NCBI RefSeq assembly: GCF_001898805.1
Contig: NZ_MKVJ01000023.1
Location: forward strand, 85,481-149,480
DNA: 64,000 nt
Reading direction: 5' to 3'
From: Leifsonia sp. 71-9
Lineage (GTDB): Bacteria; Actinomycetota; Actinomycetes; Actinomycetales; Microbacteriaceae
Below are positions 1 to 8,014 of this stretch, in pieces; the first letter of the stretch is position 1, and each line of letters starts with the position of its first letter. Below the pieces are notes generated by a model. That model worked only from the letters and a program-made list of their open reading frames with translations, made no database searches and was not told the DNA's origin. The position numbers were made by a program, and so were the translations under genes.

Positions 1-606
1 GTCGATGGCGTGGGAGAGGGGGAGCCAGTCGCTGATCGCGCGCAGCACGTCCGGCAGCTGGTCGCGCGGGAGGAAGATCCCGCCGAGCAGGATCTGCGGG
101 AACACGATGACGGGCATGAACTGCACCACCTGGAACTCCGTGCGCGCGAAGGCGCTGACGAACAGCCCGAGCGTCGTGCCCAGGATGGCGTCGGCGACCG
201 CGACGGCGAGCAGCAGCCAGACGCTCCCCGCGATGTCCAGCCCGCAGACCCACACGGCGAACCCGACGGCGACGCACGACTGCACGATCGCCAGCAGTGC
301 GAAGGCGAGCGTGTAGCCCAGGAGGAAGTCGCCCTTGCCGAGCGGCATGGAGAGCAGGCGTTCGAGCGTTCCGGTCCGCCGCTCGCGCAGGGTGGTGATG
401 CTCGTCACGAGGAACATCACGATGAAGGGGAAGAGCGCGAGCAGCGCCGGGCCGATGGTCTGGAACACGGTCGTGTCGGTGAAGATCCACGCGACGAGCC
501 CGGTCAGCAGGGCCGGGACGAGGACGAGCAGGGCGACGGTCCGCGGATCGTGCCGGATCTGCGTGAGCACGCGGCCGGTGGTCGCGAGGGTGCGGGTCGG
601 GTTCAT
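1..606 (-). CDS. ABC-2 type transporter permease (3' end beyond window)
   Basis: Membrane subunit of an exporter, encoded downstream of its ATPase. I read 202 codons from an ATG at 606 with no stop before the window edge, so the C-terminus is missing. The translation begins MNPTRTLATTGRVLTQ and has several hydrophobic segments (about residues 25-45, 55-75, 100-125, 130-150). The RERRTGTLERLLSMP stretch and the later QILLGGIFLPRDQLP stretch are typical of ABC-2 (DrrB/YhhJ-like) permeases. The start codon overlaps the ATPase stop as ATGA, so the two are translationally coupled. Substrate unknown; drug or lipid export under TetR control is the usual role of such cassettes. Confidence 0.85.
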   Translation of the reverse strand, partial: MNPTRTLATTGRVLTQIRHDPRTVALLVLVPALLTGLVAWIFTDTTVFQTIGPALLALFPFIVMFLVTSITTLRERRTGTLERLLSMPLGKGDFLLGYTLAFALLAIVQSCVAVGFAVWVCGLDIAGSVWLLLAVAVADAILGTTLGLFVSAFARTEFQVVQFMPVIVFPQILLGGIFLPRDQLPDVLRAISDWLPLSHAID

Positions 607-1379
607 CGGTGGTCCCCGTCCGGCAGCTGGTGGCGAGGATGCCGACGGCGCAGCAACGCGAGGAACGCCCCCTCCGCATCCACCGCACCGGTCTCGGCGA
701 GGAGCTCGGCGGGCGTGCTGTCGGCGATGACGGCGCCCTCGCGCATCAGCAGGAGCCGATCGCAGCGGGTCGCCTCGTCCATCACATGGCTGGAGATCAG
801 GAGGCTGGTGCCGCCCTCCGCCAGCCGGTGGAACAGGTCCCAGAGGTCGGCGCGGAGCAGCGGGTCGAGGCCGACCGTCGGCTCGTCCAGGACGAGGACG
901 TCGGGGGAGCCGAGCAGGGCAGCGGCGAGGGAGACCCTGCTGCGCTGCCCTCCGGAGAGCGTGGAGACGAGCTGGGCGGCGTTCGCTCCGAGGTCGGTGG
1001 CCTCGATCGCCCGCGCGACGTCGTCGGCGCCCGCACCCAGCACGCGGCGGAAATACTGCAGGTTCTGCGTCACGGTCAGGTCGTCGTAGACGCTGGCGGC
1101 CTGGGTCACGTAGCCGACGCGGTGCCGCAGCGCCGCCGTCCCGGCCGGCTGCCCGAGCACGGTCACGACGCCTCCGGCGACGCGCTGCACACCGACGATC
1201 GAGCGCAGGAGGGTCGTCTTTCCGCATCCACTCGGCCCGAGCAGCCCGACGACCTGGCCGCGCGGCACGCTGATCGACAGCCCGTCGAGCACCATCCTCC
1301 GGCCGCGCTTCACGCGCAGCCCGTCCACGACGACGGCGGCGTCCGCCCTCGGGTCTCCGCCGGACGAGTAATTCATCAT
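603..1379 (-). CDS. ABC transporter ATP-binding protein of a TetR-controlled exporter
   Basis: Nucleotide-binding subunit (258 aa) energising the ABC-2 permease it overlaps. Walker [10 protein letters not shown] is at residues 48-56, Q-loop Gln93, signature LSGGQ 141-145, Walker B VLVLDEP at 161-167, and an SSHVMDEA switch region follows. No Shine-Dalgarno sequence precedes the tandem ATGATG start, which lies inside a palindrome that is the likely TetR operator, so a bound repressor would cover the gene start directly. Transcription may begin at or very near the start codon. The upstream tetR gene is on the same strand, giving tetR-ATPase-permease. Substrate cannot be read from the sequence. 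Confidence 0.88.
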   Translation of the reverse strand: MMNYSSGGDPRADAAVVVDGLRVKRGRRMVLDGLSISVPRGQVVGLLGPSGCGKTTLLRSIVGVQRVAGGVVTVLGQPAGTAALRHRVGYVTQAASVYDDLTVTQNLQYFRRVLGAGADDVARAIEATDLGANAAQLVSTLSGGQRSRVSLAAALLGSPDVLVLDEPTVGLDPLLRADLWDLFHRLAEGGTSLLISSHVMDEATRCDRLLLMREGAVIADSTPAELLAETGAVDAEGAFLALLRRRHPRHQLPDGDHR

Positions 1380-1390
1380 GTGGTGAATTA
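1369..1390. promoter_or_regulatory. Probable TetR operator over the exporter start codon
   Basis: Perfect 7-bp arms TAATTCA (1369-1375) and TGAATTA (1384-1390) around an 8-bp spacer, extending to 9 of 10 bases per arm. This is a strikingly AT-rich block in GC-rich DNA. It spans the ATG of the ATPase gene and lies downstream of the tetR gene, so it fits an operator for that TetR protein. Binding itself is inferred. Confidence 0.6.
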
Positions 1391-1425
1391 TTCGCCTGCG
1401 CGCACTGCCGGGTCAAGAGCCCGGT

Positions 1426-2046
1426 TCAGTCGAGCGGCGTCCCGAACAGGTGCCACTGCAGCACCGGCCCCACCCGGTGCGCCAGCTCGTCGGCCGAGGC
1501 GGCGGCCACCGGCTCCAGCTTCAGCACGTAGCGGGTCATGATGAGGCCGACGATCTGCGCGGCGGCCAGATCGGCGCGCAGCTCGGCGTCCGCGGCGCCG
1601 TCGTTGAGCGCGGCGAGACGGGAGAACACCTCGCGGGTCAGGAACTCGCGCACCATCCGCGTGCCGGGTCCGCTGCCGAGCGCCGTGCGGAGCACCACGA
1701 CCATCCGTCCCGCGGCCGGGCCGTCGTCGAGCTGCTCGCAGAGGTACCGGACGAGCCGCTCGCCGATCTCCTCCCGCGGGGCGCTGAGCACGACGTCCAG
1801 CACCCGGTCCGGCCGCAGCGGAGCCTCCAGAGCGGCGGCGAACAGGTCGGCCTTGCCGTCGAAGTAGTGGTGGACCAGGGCGGAGTCGACGCCCGCCCGC
1901 CGGGCGACCGCCCGCAGCGAGGTCGCCTCGTAGCCGCGCTCGACGAACTCCTCCGCCGCGGCGCGCACGATCGCGTCCCGCGCGGACGCCGCACCGCGCA
2001 CCTTGCGCGGACGGCCCCTGCCGCGCCGTTCGGCCACCTCGCTCAC
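1426..2046 (-). CDS. TetR/AcrR family transcriptional regulator
   Basis: Repressor of about 206 aa with the usual N-terminal helix-turn-helix (ARDAIVRAAAEEF ... TSLRAVARRAGVDSALVHHYF, roughly residues 20-65) and a C-terminal ligand-binding domain. I chose GTG at 2046 because a -10-like CACAAT sits exactly 6 bases upstream, compatible with a leaderless transcript; an ATG at 2073 would add nine poorly conserved-looking residues. It lies 46 bp upstream of the exporter ATPase on the same strand, with a palindromic operator at the ATPase start. It most likely represses the exporter until a ligand binds. Confidence 0.85.
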   Translation of the reverse strand: MSEVAERRGRGRPRKVRGAASARDAIVRAAAEEFVERGYEATSLRAVARRAGVDSALVHHYFDGKADLFAAALEAPLRPDRVLDVVLSAPREEIGERLVRYLCEQLDDGPAAGRMVVVLRTALGSGPGTRMVREFLTREVFSRLAALNDGAADAELRADLAAAQIVGLIMTRYVLKLEPVAAASADELAHRVGPVLQWHLFGTPLD

Positions 2047-2208
2047 GCGTCCATTGTGCACCCCGGCGCGCATCCCGCCGCCGCGATCTCGGAGGTGGCC
2101 GCCACCTAGCTTTGAGAGTCATGGGAAGGCGGTGAGAGGCCCCCGGAGCGCCGTTAGGATGATCGTGCGCTTGAACCGTCCGCGCCCCCACGCAAGGAGT
2201 ACCCGAAA

Positions 2209-2775
2209 ATGGAATGGCTCATTCCGGTCATCATCGTCGTCGTGATCGTCGCGATCATCGGGATCTACCTGTGGGCCACGTACAACTCCCTCGTGACCCT
2301 CAAGGTGCGCGTCGACGAGGCGTGGAGCGATATCACGGTGCAGCTCAAGCGTCGTGCCGACCTCATCCCGAACCTCATCGAGACGGTCAAGGGCTACGCG
2401 GCGCACGAGAAGGGCGTCTTCGAGGCGGTCACGCAGGCGCGTGCCGAGACGCTGTCCGCCCAGGGACCGGCCGACGCATCCGTGGCCGAGGGTCACATGC
2501 AGTCCGCGCTGAAGAGCATCTTCGCGGTCGCCGAGGCGTACCCGCAGCTGCAGGCGAGCCAGAACTTCCTCCGACTGCAGGCCGACCTGGTCGACACCGA
2601 GGACAAGATCCAGGCGTCCCGCCGGTTCTACAACGGCGGCGTGCGCGAGTTCAACACGAAGATCAAGGTGTTCCCGAACAACCTCTTCGCCCGCCGCCTG
2701 GGCTTCAGCGAGCGCGACTTCTTCGAGGTGGAGAACCTCGCCGCGATCGCCGAACCTCCGCGCGTCCAGTTCTAG
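2209..2775 (+). CDS. lemA: LemA family membrane protein
   Basis: LemA-type protein of 188 aa: one N-terminal transmembrane helix (about residues 4-24, IPVIIVVVIVAIIGIYLW) followed by a long helical domain with the family pattern VRVDEAWSDI, RRADLIPNLIETVKGYA and YNGGVREFNT. A good ribosome site AAGGAGT (2194-2200) precedes the ATG. It is 7 bp from the htpX-like protease gene, and lemA next to an M48 protease is a recurrent arrangement in bacteria; a role in envelope homeostasis is commonly suggested for this pair, but the exact function of LemA is not established. Confidence 0.9.
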   Translation: MEWLIPVIIVVVIVAIIGIYLWATYNSLVTLKVRVDEAWSDITVQLKRRADLIPNLIETVKGYAAHEKGVFEAVTQARAETLSAQGPADASVAEGHMQSALKSIFAVAEAYPQLQASQNFLRLQADLVDTEDKIQASRRFYNGGVREFNTKIKVFPNNLFARRLGFSERDFFEVENLAAIAEPPRVQF

Positions 2776-2782
2776 GGTCTCG

Positions 2783-3694
2783 ATGTACAGGGCGATCGCC
2801 AGGAACAAGCGCAACACCGTCTTCATCATCCTGCTGTTCCTGATCATCATCGGCGCGCTCGGCTGGCTGGCCGCCTATCTCTACAACAGCTGGACGATCT
2901 TCATCGTCATCGTGATCGTCGCCGTGCTGTTCTCGGTGTTCCAGTACTTCATGGCGAGCAGCCAGGCCCTCAGCATGTCCGGGGCCGTGCAGATCACGAA
3001 GGCCGACAACCCGCGCCTGTGGAACGTCGTCGAGAACCTGTCGATCACGACGGGCACGCCGATGCCGGCGGTCTACATCGTCAACGACCCGGCACCGAAC
3101 GCCTTCGCCACCGGCCGCGACCCGGCGCACGCCTCCGTCGCGGCGACCACCGGGCTGCTCGACATCATGACCGACGCCGAGCTCGAGGGCGTCATGGCGC
3201 ACGAGCTCGGGCACGTGCGCAACTACGACATCCGGCTCTCGATGATCGTCTTCGGGCTGACCGTCGCGATCGGCCTCGTCGCGGACATCTTCATGCGCAT
3301 GGCGTTCTTCGGCGCCATCGGCGGCAACAACCGGGGCGGCAACAACAACAACGGCGGCGGGGGAGGCGGCAACCCGGTCATCCTCGTCTTCGGCCTCATC
3401 GCCGCGATCGTCGCGCCGCTGCTCGCCACGCTCATCCAGCTCGCCGTCTCGCGTCAGCGCGAGTACCTGGCCGACGCGACGGGAGCGATGACCACCCGTC
3501 ACCCGGACGCCCTCGCCAGCGCCCTGCTCAAGCTGGAGACGTACGCGCAGCCGATGCGCAAGCAGAACACCTCGATGGCGCACCTGTGGATCGCCGAGCC
3601 GCTCAAGCCGAGCCTGATGAGCCGCCTGTTCAGCACCCACCCGCCGATCCCGGAGCGCGTCGAGCGCCTCGAGAAGATGGGCGCCGGCTTCTAA
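2783..3694 (+). CDS. htpX: M48 family zinc metalloprotease (HtpX-like)
   Basis: Membrane-bound protease of 303 aa. Two N-terminal transmembrane helices (about 12-33 and 38-56) precede the catalytic domain; the zinc motif HELGH is at 140-144 and the third ligand is probably Glu227 in REYLADATG. Two more hydrophobic segments (about 153-175 and 199-222) flank a Gly/Asn-rich loop (180-197) that is unusually low in complexity. HtpX proteases degrade misfolded membrane proteins. Its partner is the adjacent lemA, with which it presumably forms an operon. Confidence 0.9.
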   Translation: MYRAIARNKRNTVFIILLFLIIIGALGWLAAYLYNSWTIFIVIVIVAVLFSVFQYFMASSQALSMSGAVQITKADNPRLWNVVENLSITTGTPMPAVYIVNDPAPNAFATGRDPAHASVAATTGLLDIMTDAELEGVMAHELGHVRNYDIRLSMIVFGLTVAIGLVADIFMRMAFFGAIGGNNRGGNNNNGGGGGGNPVILVFGLIAAIVAPLLATLIQLAVSRQREYLADATGAMTTRHPDALASALLKLETYAQPMRKQNTSMAHLWIAEPLKPSLMSRLFSTHPPIPERVERLEKMGAGF

Positions 3695-3697
3695 CTC

Positions 3698-3712
3698 CGC
3701 CGACATTCGGCG
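3698..3712. terminator. Short hairpin between convergent genes
   Basis: CGCCGA-cat-TCGGCG, 6-bp perfect arms and a 3-base loop, in the 29-bp gap between htpX (plus) and the YcaQ-like gene (minus). It contains the GACATTCGG core also present in the long hairpins at 32696 and 50722. No T-tract follows. Confidence 0.45.
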
Positions 3713-3723
3713 CGAGTCACGCG

Positions 3724-4959
3724 TCAGAGCGCCGTCGCGAGCGCGGGGACGAGATCGCCGCGCGCCTCCGTGGAGATCTCCACGCCGCCGAGCCCCTGCC
3801 AGGCCGCGGTCTCGGCGAGCAGCGGCGCGAGCCGCTCCACCGTGGCCTCCGGGGCTCCCGGCTCGGTCCACGCGGACTGCACGCGCAGCACGCCGGCCTG
3901 ACGGTCGCTCTTGAGGTCGATGCGCCCGACGAGGGCGTCGTCCAGCAGGATCGGCAGCGAGTAGTAGCCGAAGACCCGCTGCGGCGCGGGCGTGTAGATC
4001 TCGATGCGGTAGTGGAAGCCGAACATCCGCAGCGCGCGGTCGCGGTACCAGACCACCGGGTCGAACGGGGAGAGCAGGGCCGCGGCCTCCACGTGCCGAG
4101 GCTTGCGCGCGTCCCGGTGCATCCACGCCGCCGCGGGCCGGCCGGTCGACTCCCACCCCGGCACGCGGACGGGGATCAGCTCGCCGGCGTCCTCCAGGTC
4201 GTGGATCGCCGCCATCGCCGGCGCGACCTTGATGCGGTAGTAGTCGGCGAAGTCCTTGGCGGTGCCGATGCCGTGCGCGACGGCGGAGCGGCGGATGAGC
4301 TCGCGCACCGCGTCCTCGGTCGGGACGGACCGGTCGAGCACGCGCGCGTCGAGCACATCCTCGACGAGCCCGTACCGGCGCTGGAAGCGGGTGCGGCCCG
4401 CGATGGCGACCTCGCCGAAGAGGAAGAGGTACTCGAGCGCGCGCTTCACCGCCGACCAGCCCCACCACGGCCCGGTGCGGGTGTTGGCGTCGTGCTCGAT
4501 CTCGCTCGCGGCGAGGGGGCCGTTCGCCGCCAGCTCCCGCCGCAGCCACTCGACCGTCTCGCGGTTGGCCTCGAACCAGCCGTCGGCGGCGCCGTACCGC
4601 CGGCGGTACGCCTCCATCCGCCAGCGGAACAGCGGCCAGTCCTCCTTGCGCAGGAACGCGGCCTCGTGCGCCCAGTACTCCGTGTGCGGGCCGCGGGCGT
4701 CGAACGTCAGCCGGTCGAGCAGCGAACGGTCGTAGGCGCCGAGCCGGGCGAAGGCGGGGAGGTAGTGGCTGCGCTCGAAGACGTTCACCGAGTCGATCTG
4801 CAGCAGGTTGAGCCGGTCGACGAGGCCGTTCAGCTGCCGGGTGCCGACCACGGCCGGTCGGGGACGCCCGAAGCCCTGGGCGCCGAGCGCGATCCGCCGC
4901 GCGAGGGCGGGGGAGACGACGTCGGGGGAACGGAGTTCGGCGGAGACCAGTGCGACCAC
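3724..4959 (-). CDS. Winged-helix DNA-binding protein of the YcaQ (DNA crosslink repair glycosylase) family
   Basis: Protein of 411 aa matching the HTH_42/YcaQ family: the N-terminal segment LNLLQIDSVNVFERSHYL, the middle EYWAHEAAFL and the C-terminal FDPVVWYRDRALRMFGF followed by YYSLPIL are family hallmarks. E. coli YcaQ (AlkX) unhooks interstrand crosslinks; Streptomyces AlkZ protects against azinomycin. Members of the AlkX-like and other subgroups differ in catalytic residues and I cannot assign the subgroup. GTG at 4959 is 6 bases from a TAGGGT -10 box, so the mRNA is probably leaderless. No toxin-biosynthesis genes are nearby, favouring a housekeeping repair role. Confidence 0.8.
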   Translation of the reverse strand: MVALVSAELRSPDVVSPALARRIALGAQGFGRPRPAVVGTRQLNGLVDRLNLLQIDSVNVFERSHYLPAFARLGAYDRSLLDRLTFDARGPHTEYWAHEAAFLRKEDWPLFRWRMEAYRRRYGAADGWFEANRETVEWLRRELAANGPLAASEIEHDANTRTGPWWGWSAVKRALEYLFLFGEVAIAGRTRFQRRYGLVEDVLDARVLDRSVPTEDAVRELIRRSAVAHGIGTAKDFADYYRIKVAPAMAAIHDLEDAGELIPVRVPGWESTGRPAAAWMHRDARKPRHVEAAALLSPFDPVVWYRDRALRMFGFHYRIEIYTPAPQRVFGYYSLPILLDDALVGRIDLKSDRQAGVLRVQSAWTEPGAPEATVERLAPLLAETAAWQGLGGVEISTEARGDLVPALATAL

Positions 4960-4965
4960 GGGTCG

Positions 4966-4971
4966 ACCCTA
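4966..4971 (-). promoter_or_regulatory. -10 box, leaderless promoter of the YcaQ-like gene
   Basis: TAGGGT on the minus strand, 6 bases upstream of the GTG start, which would place the transcription start at the start codon. Confidence 0.5.
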
Positions 4972-5101
4972 TCGAGGACGGCCGACACCATGAGTTCACC
5001 TGCGCGTCACCGCTCGCTGGCCGGCGCGTCTCCCGCGCTGCATACCGTGACAGTCGGTCCGGGCGCACGCCCGGTCGAACCCGTGCACTGGAGGATATTC
5101 C

Positions 5102-6241
5102 GTGATCAACAAGCGCGCACGCGTCGCCGGCCTCGCGGCCGCGGCCACCGTGGTCGCCCTCTCGCTCGCCGCCTGCTCGGGCGGAGCGGACGCAAGCAGC
5201 ACCGCCGACAGCAACAAGGCGGCCACCGCCACCGACGTCGCCTCCGCGGGCGGCATGGACGCACTCGTCGCCGCCGCGAAGAAGGAGGGGAGCCTCAACA
5301 TCATCGCGACTCCCGGCGACTGGGCGAACTACCAGGAGATCTTCGACGGCTTCACCAAGAAGTACGGCATCACGATCAACCCGAGCCAGGACAGCGCCTC
5401 CAGCCAGGAGGAGATCGACGCCGCCAAGAAGCTCAAGGGCCAGGACACCGCGCCCGACACCTTCGACATCGGCTCGTCCGTCGCGCTCGCCAACACCGAG
5501 TACTTCGCGCCGTACAAGCCCACCGGCTGGGACGACATCCCCGCCGACCAGAAGGAGAAGGACGGCCTCTGGAAGGTCGGCTACTATGGCGTGATGGCGG
5601 TCGGCTACGACGCCAACAAGATCAAGACCCCGCCGAAGTCGTTCGACGATCTCCTCAAGCCCGAGTTCAAGGGCGCCGTCGCGCTCAACGGCAACCCGAC
5701 CCAGGCGGCCGCCGCGGCCGGTGCGGTCGCGTGGGCGACCCTCCAGGCCGGCGGCAGCCTCGACGACCTGAAGACGGGCGTCGACTGGTTCTCCAAGCTG
5801 AAGGCCGCGGGCAACTGGAACGCCGCCGACGGCAAGCCGAACACCATCGCCTCGGGCGAGACCCCGGTCCTGCTCGACTGGTCGTTCAACCAGAAGGGCT
5901 ACACCACCTCCGACACGATCAAGTCGGGCGGCATCGACTGGAAGTACGTCGTCCTCCCGGGCAAGGCGTACGTCGGCTACTACAACCAGGCCATCAACAA
6001 GGACGCCCCGCACCCGGCGGCCGCGCGCCTGTGGGAGGAGTACCTCTACAGCGACGCCGCTCAGAACGCGTGGCTGAAGGGCGGCGCGTACCCGGCCCGC
6101 GTCGACGCCATGGAGAAGGCCAAGACGCTCGACACCAAGGAGTTCCCCGGCAAGCTCGACGAGGTCGCCGTGATGACGGAGAAGCAGGCCACCGACGCCG
6201 GCACGCTCCTCAACTCCACCTGGGCCAACGCGGTCGGCTGA
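5102..6241 (+). CDS. ABC importer substrate-binding lipoprotein
   Basis: Extracellular solute-binding protein of 379 aa. A lipoprotein signal is clear: KR near the start, a hydrophobic core, and the lipobox SLAAC with Cys25 as lipidation site. GTG start with ribosome site GGAGGA (5090-5095). The mature part resembles the family that includes spermidine/putrescine, iron(III), thiamine and 2-aminoethylphosphonate binding proteins (NIIATPGDWANYQEI near the start, YYGVMAVGYDANKI, then DWSFNQKGY). First gene of a four-gene importer; its last base is the first base of the next start codon (TGATG). The ligand cannot be fixed from sequence. Confidence 0.85.
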   Translation: MINKRARVAGLAAAATVVALSLAACSGGADASSTADSNKAATATDVASAGGMDALVAAAKKEGSLNIIATPGDWANYQEIFDGFTKKYGITINPSQDSASSQEEIDAAKKLKGQDTAPDTFDIGSSVALANTEYFAPYKPTGWDDIPADQKEKDGLWKVGYYGVMAVGYDANKIKTPPKSFDDLLKPEFKGAVALNGNPTQAAAAAGAVAWATLQAGGSLDDLKTGVDWFSKLKAAGNWNAADGKPNTIASGETPVLLDWSFNQKGYTTSDTIKSGGIDWKYVVLPGKAYVGYYNQAINKDAPHPAAARLWEEYLYSDAAQNAWLKGGAYPARVDAMEKAKTLDTKEFPGKLDEVAVMTEKQATDAGTLLNSTWANAVG

Positions 6242-7200
6242 TGACCCGCACCCTCGCTGACGCCCCGGCGTCGGCGGTCGACAGCGCTGCCGCCGGGGCG
6301 ACCCGGCGGCAGCCGCCGTCCGGCCCCCGGCCCGAGCGTCCCCGCCGCCGGCCGCGCGGCCTCGTCGCGGCGCTCGGGCTCACCCCCTTCGCGTTCTACG
6401 TCGTGATCTTCCTCGCCGTGCCGACCCTCGTCGCGGTGGGCAGCGGCTTCGTGGACGGGGAGGGCCGGTTCACCTGGGCCAACCTCAGCGGCCTCGCCGA
6501 GCCCGCCATCGCCGGCTCGTTCTTCGGCGCCTTCTGGCTCTCCGCCGTGACCGCCGTGGTCGGCGCGATCGCCGGCGCCGCGCTCTGCTTCGCGCTCCTC
6601 GGTTCGCGCCCAGGCGGCTTCGGCCGCTCCCTGGTCGACTCGGCCAGCAGCGTCCTCGCCCAGTTCGGCGGCGTCATGCTCGCGTTCGCGTTCATCGCGA
6701 CGATCGGCGCCCAGGGCCTCGTCACGGTGCTGCTCCGCAACCAGTTCCACATCAACATCTACGAGAACGGCGTGTGGCTCTACACGGTGCCCGGCCTGAT
6801 CCTCCCGTACCTCTACTTCCAGATCCCGCTCATGGTCATCACGTTCCTCCCGGCGCTGGAGGGGCTGCGCCCGCAGTGGCTGGAGGCGACCGCCACGCTC
6901 GGCGGCAGCCGCTGGACCTACTGGCTCCGCGTCGGCGGCCCGATCCTGCTGCCGTCGTTCCTGGGCAGCCTGCTGCTCTTGTTCGCCAACGCCTTCTCGT
7001 CGTACGCGACGGCGGCGGCGCTCGTCGGCCAGGCGAACAACATCGTGTCCCTGCAGATCCGCCAGGCGCTCATCAGCGAGACCGTTCTCGGCCGGTCCAA
7101 TCTCGCCGGTGCGATGGCGCTCGGGATGCTGATCGTCATGGTCGTCGTCATGCTCGCGTACTCGGCGCTCGTGCGCCGGACCGCCCGGTGGCAGCGGTGA
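6241..7200 (+). CDS. ABC importer permease subunit 1
   Basis: Inner-membrane subunit of 319 aa with a proline/arginine-rich cytoplasmic N-terminus (about residues 1-40) and six hydrophobic segments. The EAA loop that contacts the ATPase is visible as LEATATLGGSRWTYWLRVGGPIL. ATG overlaps the stop of the binding-protein gene and its own stop overlaps the next start (GTGA), so the cassette is translationally coupled. Belongs to the PotB/FbpB type of binding-protein-dependent permease. Confidence 0.87.
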   Translation: MTRTLADAPASAVDSAAAGATRRQPPSGPRPERPRRRPRGLVAALGLTPFAFYVVIFLAVPTLVAVGSGFVDGEGRFTWANLSGLAEPAIAGSFFGAFWLSAVTAVVGAIAGAALCFALLGSRPGGFGRSLVDSASSVLAQFGGVMLAFAFIATIGAQGLVTVLLRNQFHINIYENGVWLYTVPGLILPYLYFQIPLMVITFLPALEGLRPQWLEATATLGGSRWTYWLRVGGPILLPSFLGSLLLLFANAFSSYATAAALVGQANNIVSLQIRQALISETVLGRSNLAGAMALGMLIVMVVVMLAYSALVRRTARWQR

Positions 7201-8012
7201 GCCGGCGCGCCGCGCAGCTGCGGCTCGGCCCCGGCCCCGTCGCGCGCACGATCATCTGGACCCTGCTGGGCCTCTTCTTCCTCATCCCCCTGCTCTCGAT
7301 GCTGGAGTTCACCCTCCGCACCGCGAAGCCCGGTGTCTACAGCTTCGACCGCTGGGAGGCCGTCTTCAGCGGCGAGACCACCCGCTACGACCGCGTCTAC
7401 CAGGGCCTCGGCAACTCGCTGGTGCTCGCGGTCGTGACGGTCGCGATCGTGCTCCTCGTCCTCCTACCCACGATGGTGCTGGTCGAGCTGCGGTTCGCCC
7501 GGCTCCGGAGGGTGCTGGAGGCCGTCTGCCTGCTGCCGATCATGATCCCGGCGATCGTGATGGTCGTCGGCCTGGCCCCGACCTACGCGGTGGTCACGCA
7601 GCTCTTCGGCTCGGGCACGTGGACGCTGGCGTTCGCCTACGGGATCACGGTGCTGCCCTACGCCTACCGGGCGATCCAGAGCAACGTCGCGGCCGTCGAC
7701 CTCATCACCCTAAGCGAGGCCGCGCGGTCGCTCGGCGCCGGCTGGGGGACCGTGTTCTGGCGCGCGATCGTCCCCAACCTGCGCCGCGGCATCCTCGCCG
7801 CCTCCGCCCTCTCGGTCGCCGTCGTGCTCGGCGAGTTCACCATCGCGTCGCTGCTCAGCCGCGTGAACCTGCAGACCTCGTTGCTCCTGGTCTCGCAGTC
7901 CGATCCGTTCGTCGCGGTCATCTTCGCGCTCCTCGCGCTGGTGTTCGCCTTCGTCCTCCTCGTCGTCGTCGACCGCCTGGTGGCGGCCCGCCGGCGCACC
8001 GCGAAAGGGTAG
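7197..8012 (+). CDS. ABC importer permease subunit 2
   Basis: Second permease of the importer, 271 aa from a GTG at 7197 that overlaps the TGA of permease 1. Six hydrophobic segments; EAA loop LSEAARSLGAGWGTVFWRAI in the C-terminal half. PotC-like. The two permeases are presumed to form the heterodimeric channel. Only two bases separate it from the ATPase gene. Confidence 0.87.
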   Translation: MSRRAAQLRLGPGPVARTIIWTLLGLFFLIPLLSMLEFTLRTAKPGVYSFDRWEAVFSGETTRYDRVYQGLGNSLVLAVVTVAIVLLVLLPTMVLVELRFARLRRVLEAVCLLPIMIPAIVMVVGLAPTYAVVTQLFGSGTWTLAFAYGITVLPYAYRAIQSNVAAVDLITLSEAARSLGAGWGTVFWRAIVPNLRRGILAASALSVAVVLGEFTIASLLSRVNLQTSLLLVSQSDPFVAVIFALLALVFAFVLLVVVDRLVAARRRTAKG

Positions 8013-8014
8013 CC

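Noticed and set aside
5049..5101. Riboswitch ahead of the importer operon
   Set aside because: Only a short GC hairpin (CCGGGCG...CGCCCGG type) is visible; no conserved thiamine, cobalamin or other aptamer core could be recognised.
2705..7200. Very long open frames antisense or out of frame to known genes (more than 1000 codons on each strand)
   Set aside because: High third-position GC removes stop codons from shadow frames. Their translations are Arg/Ala/Gly/Asp-rich with no motifs, while the genes in the other frames match families over full length.
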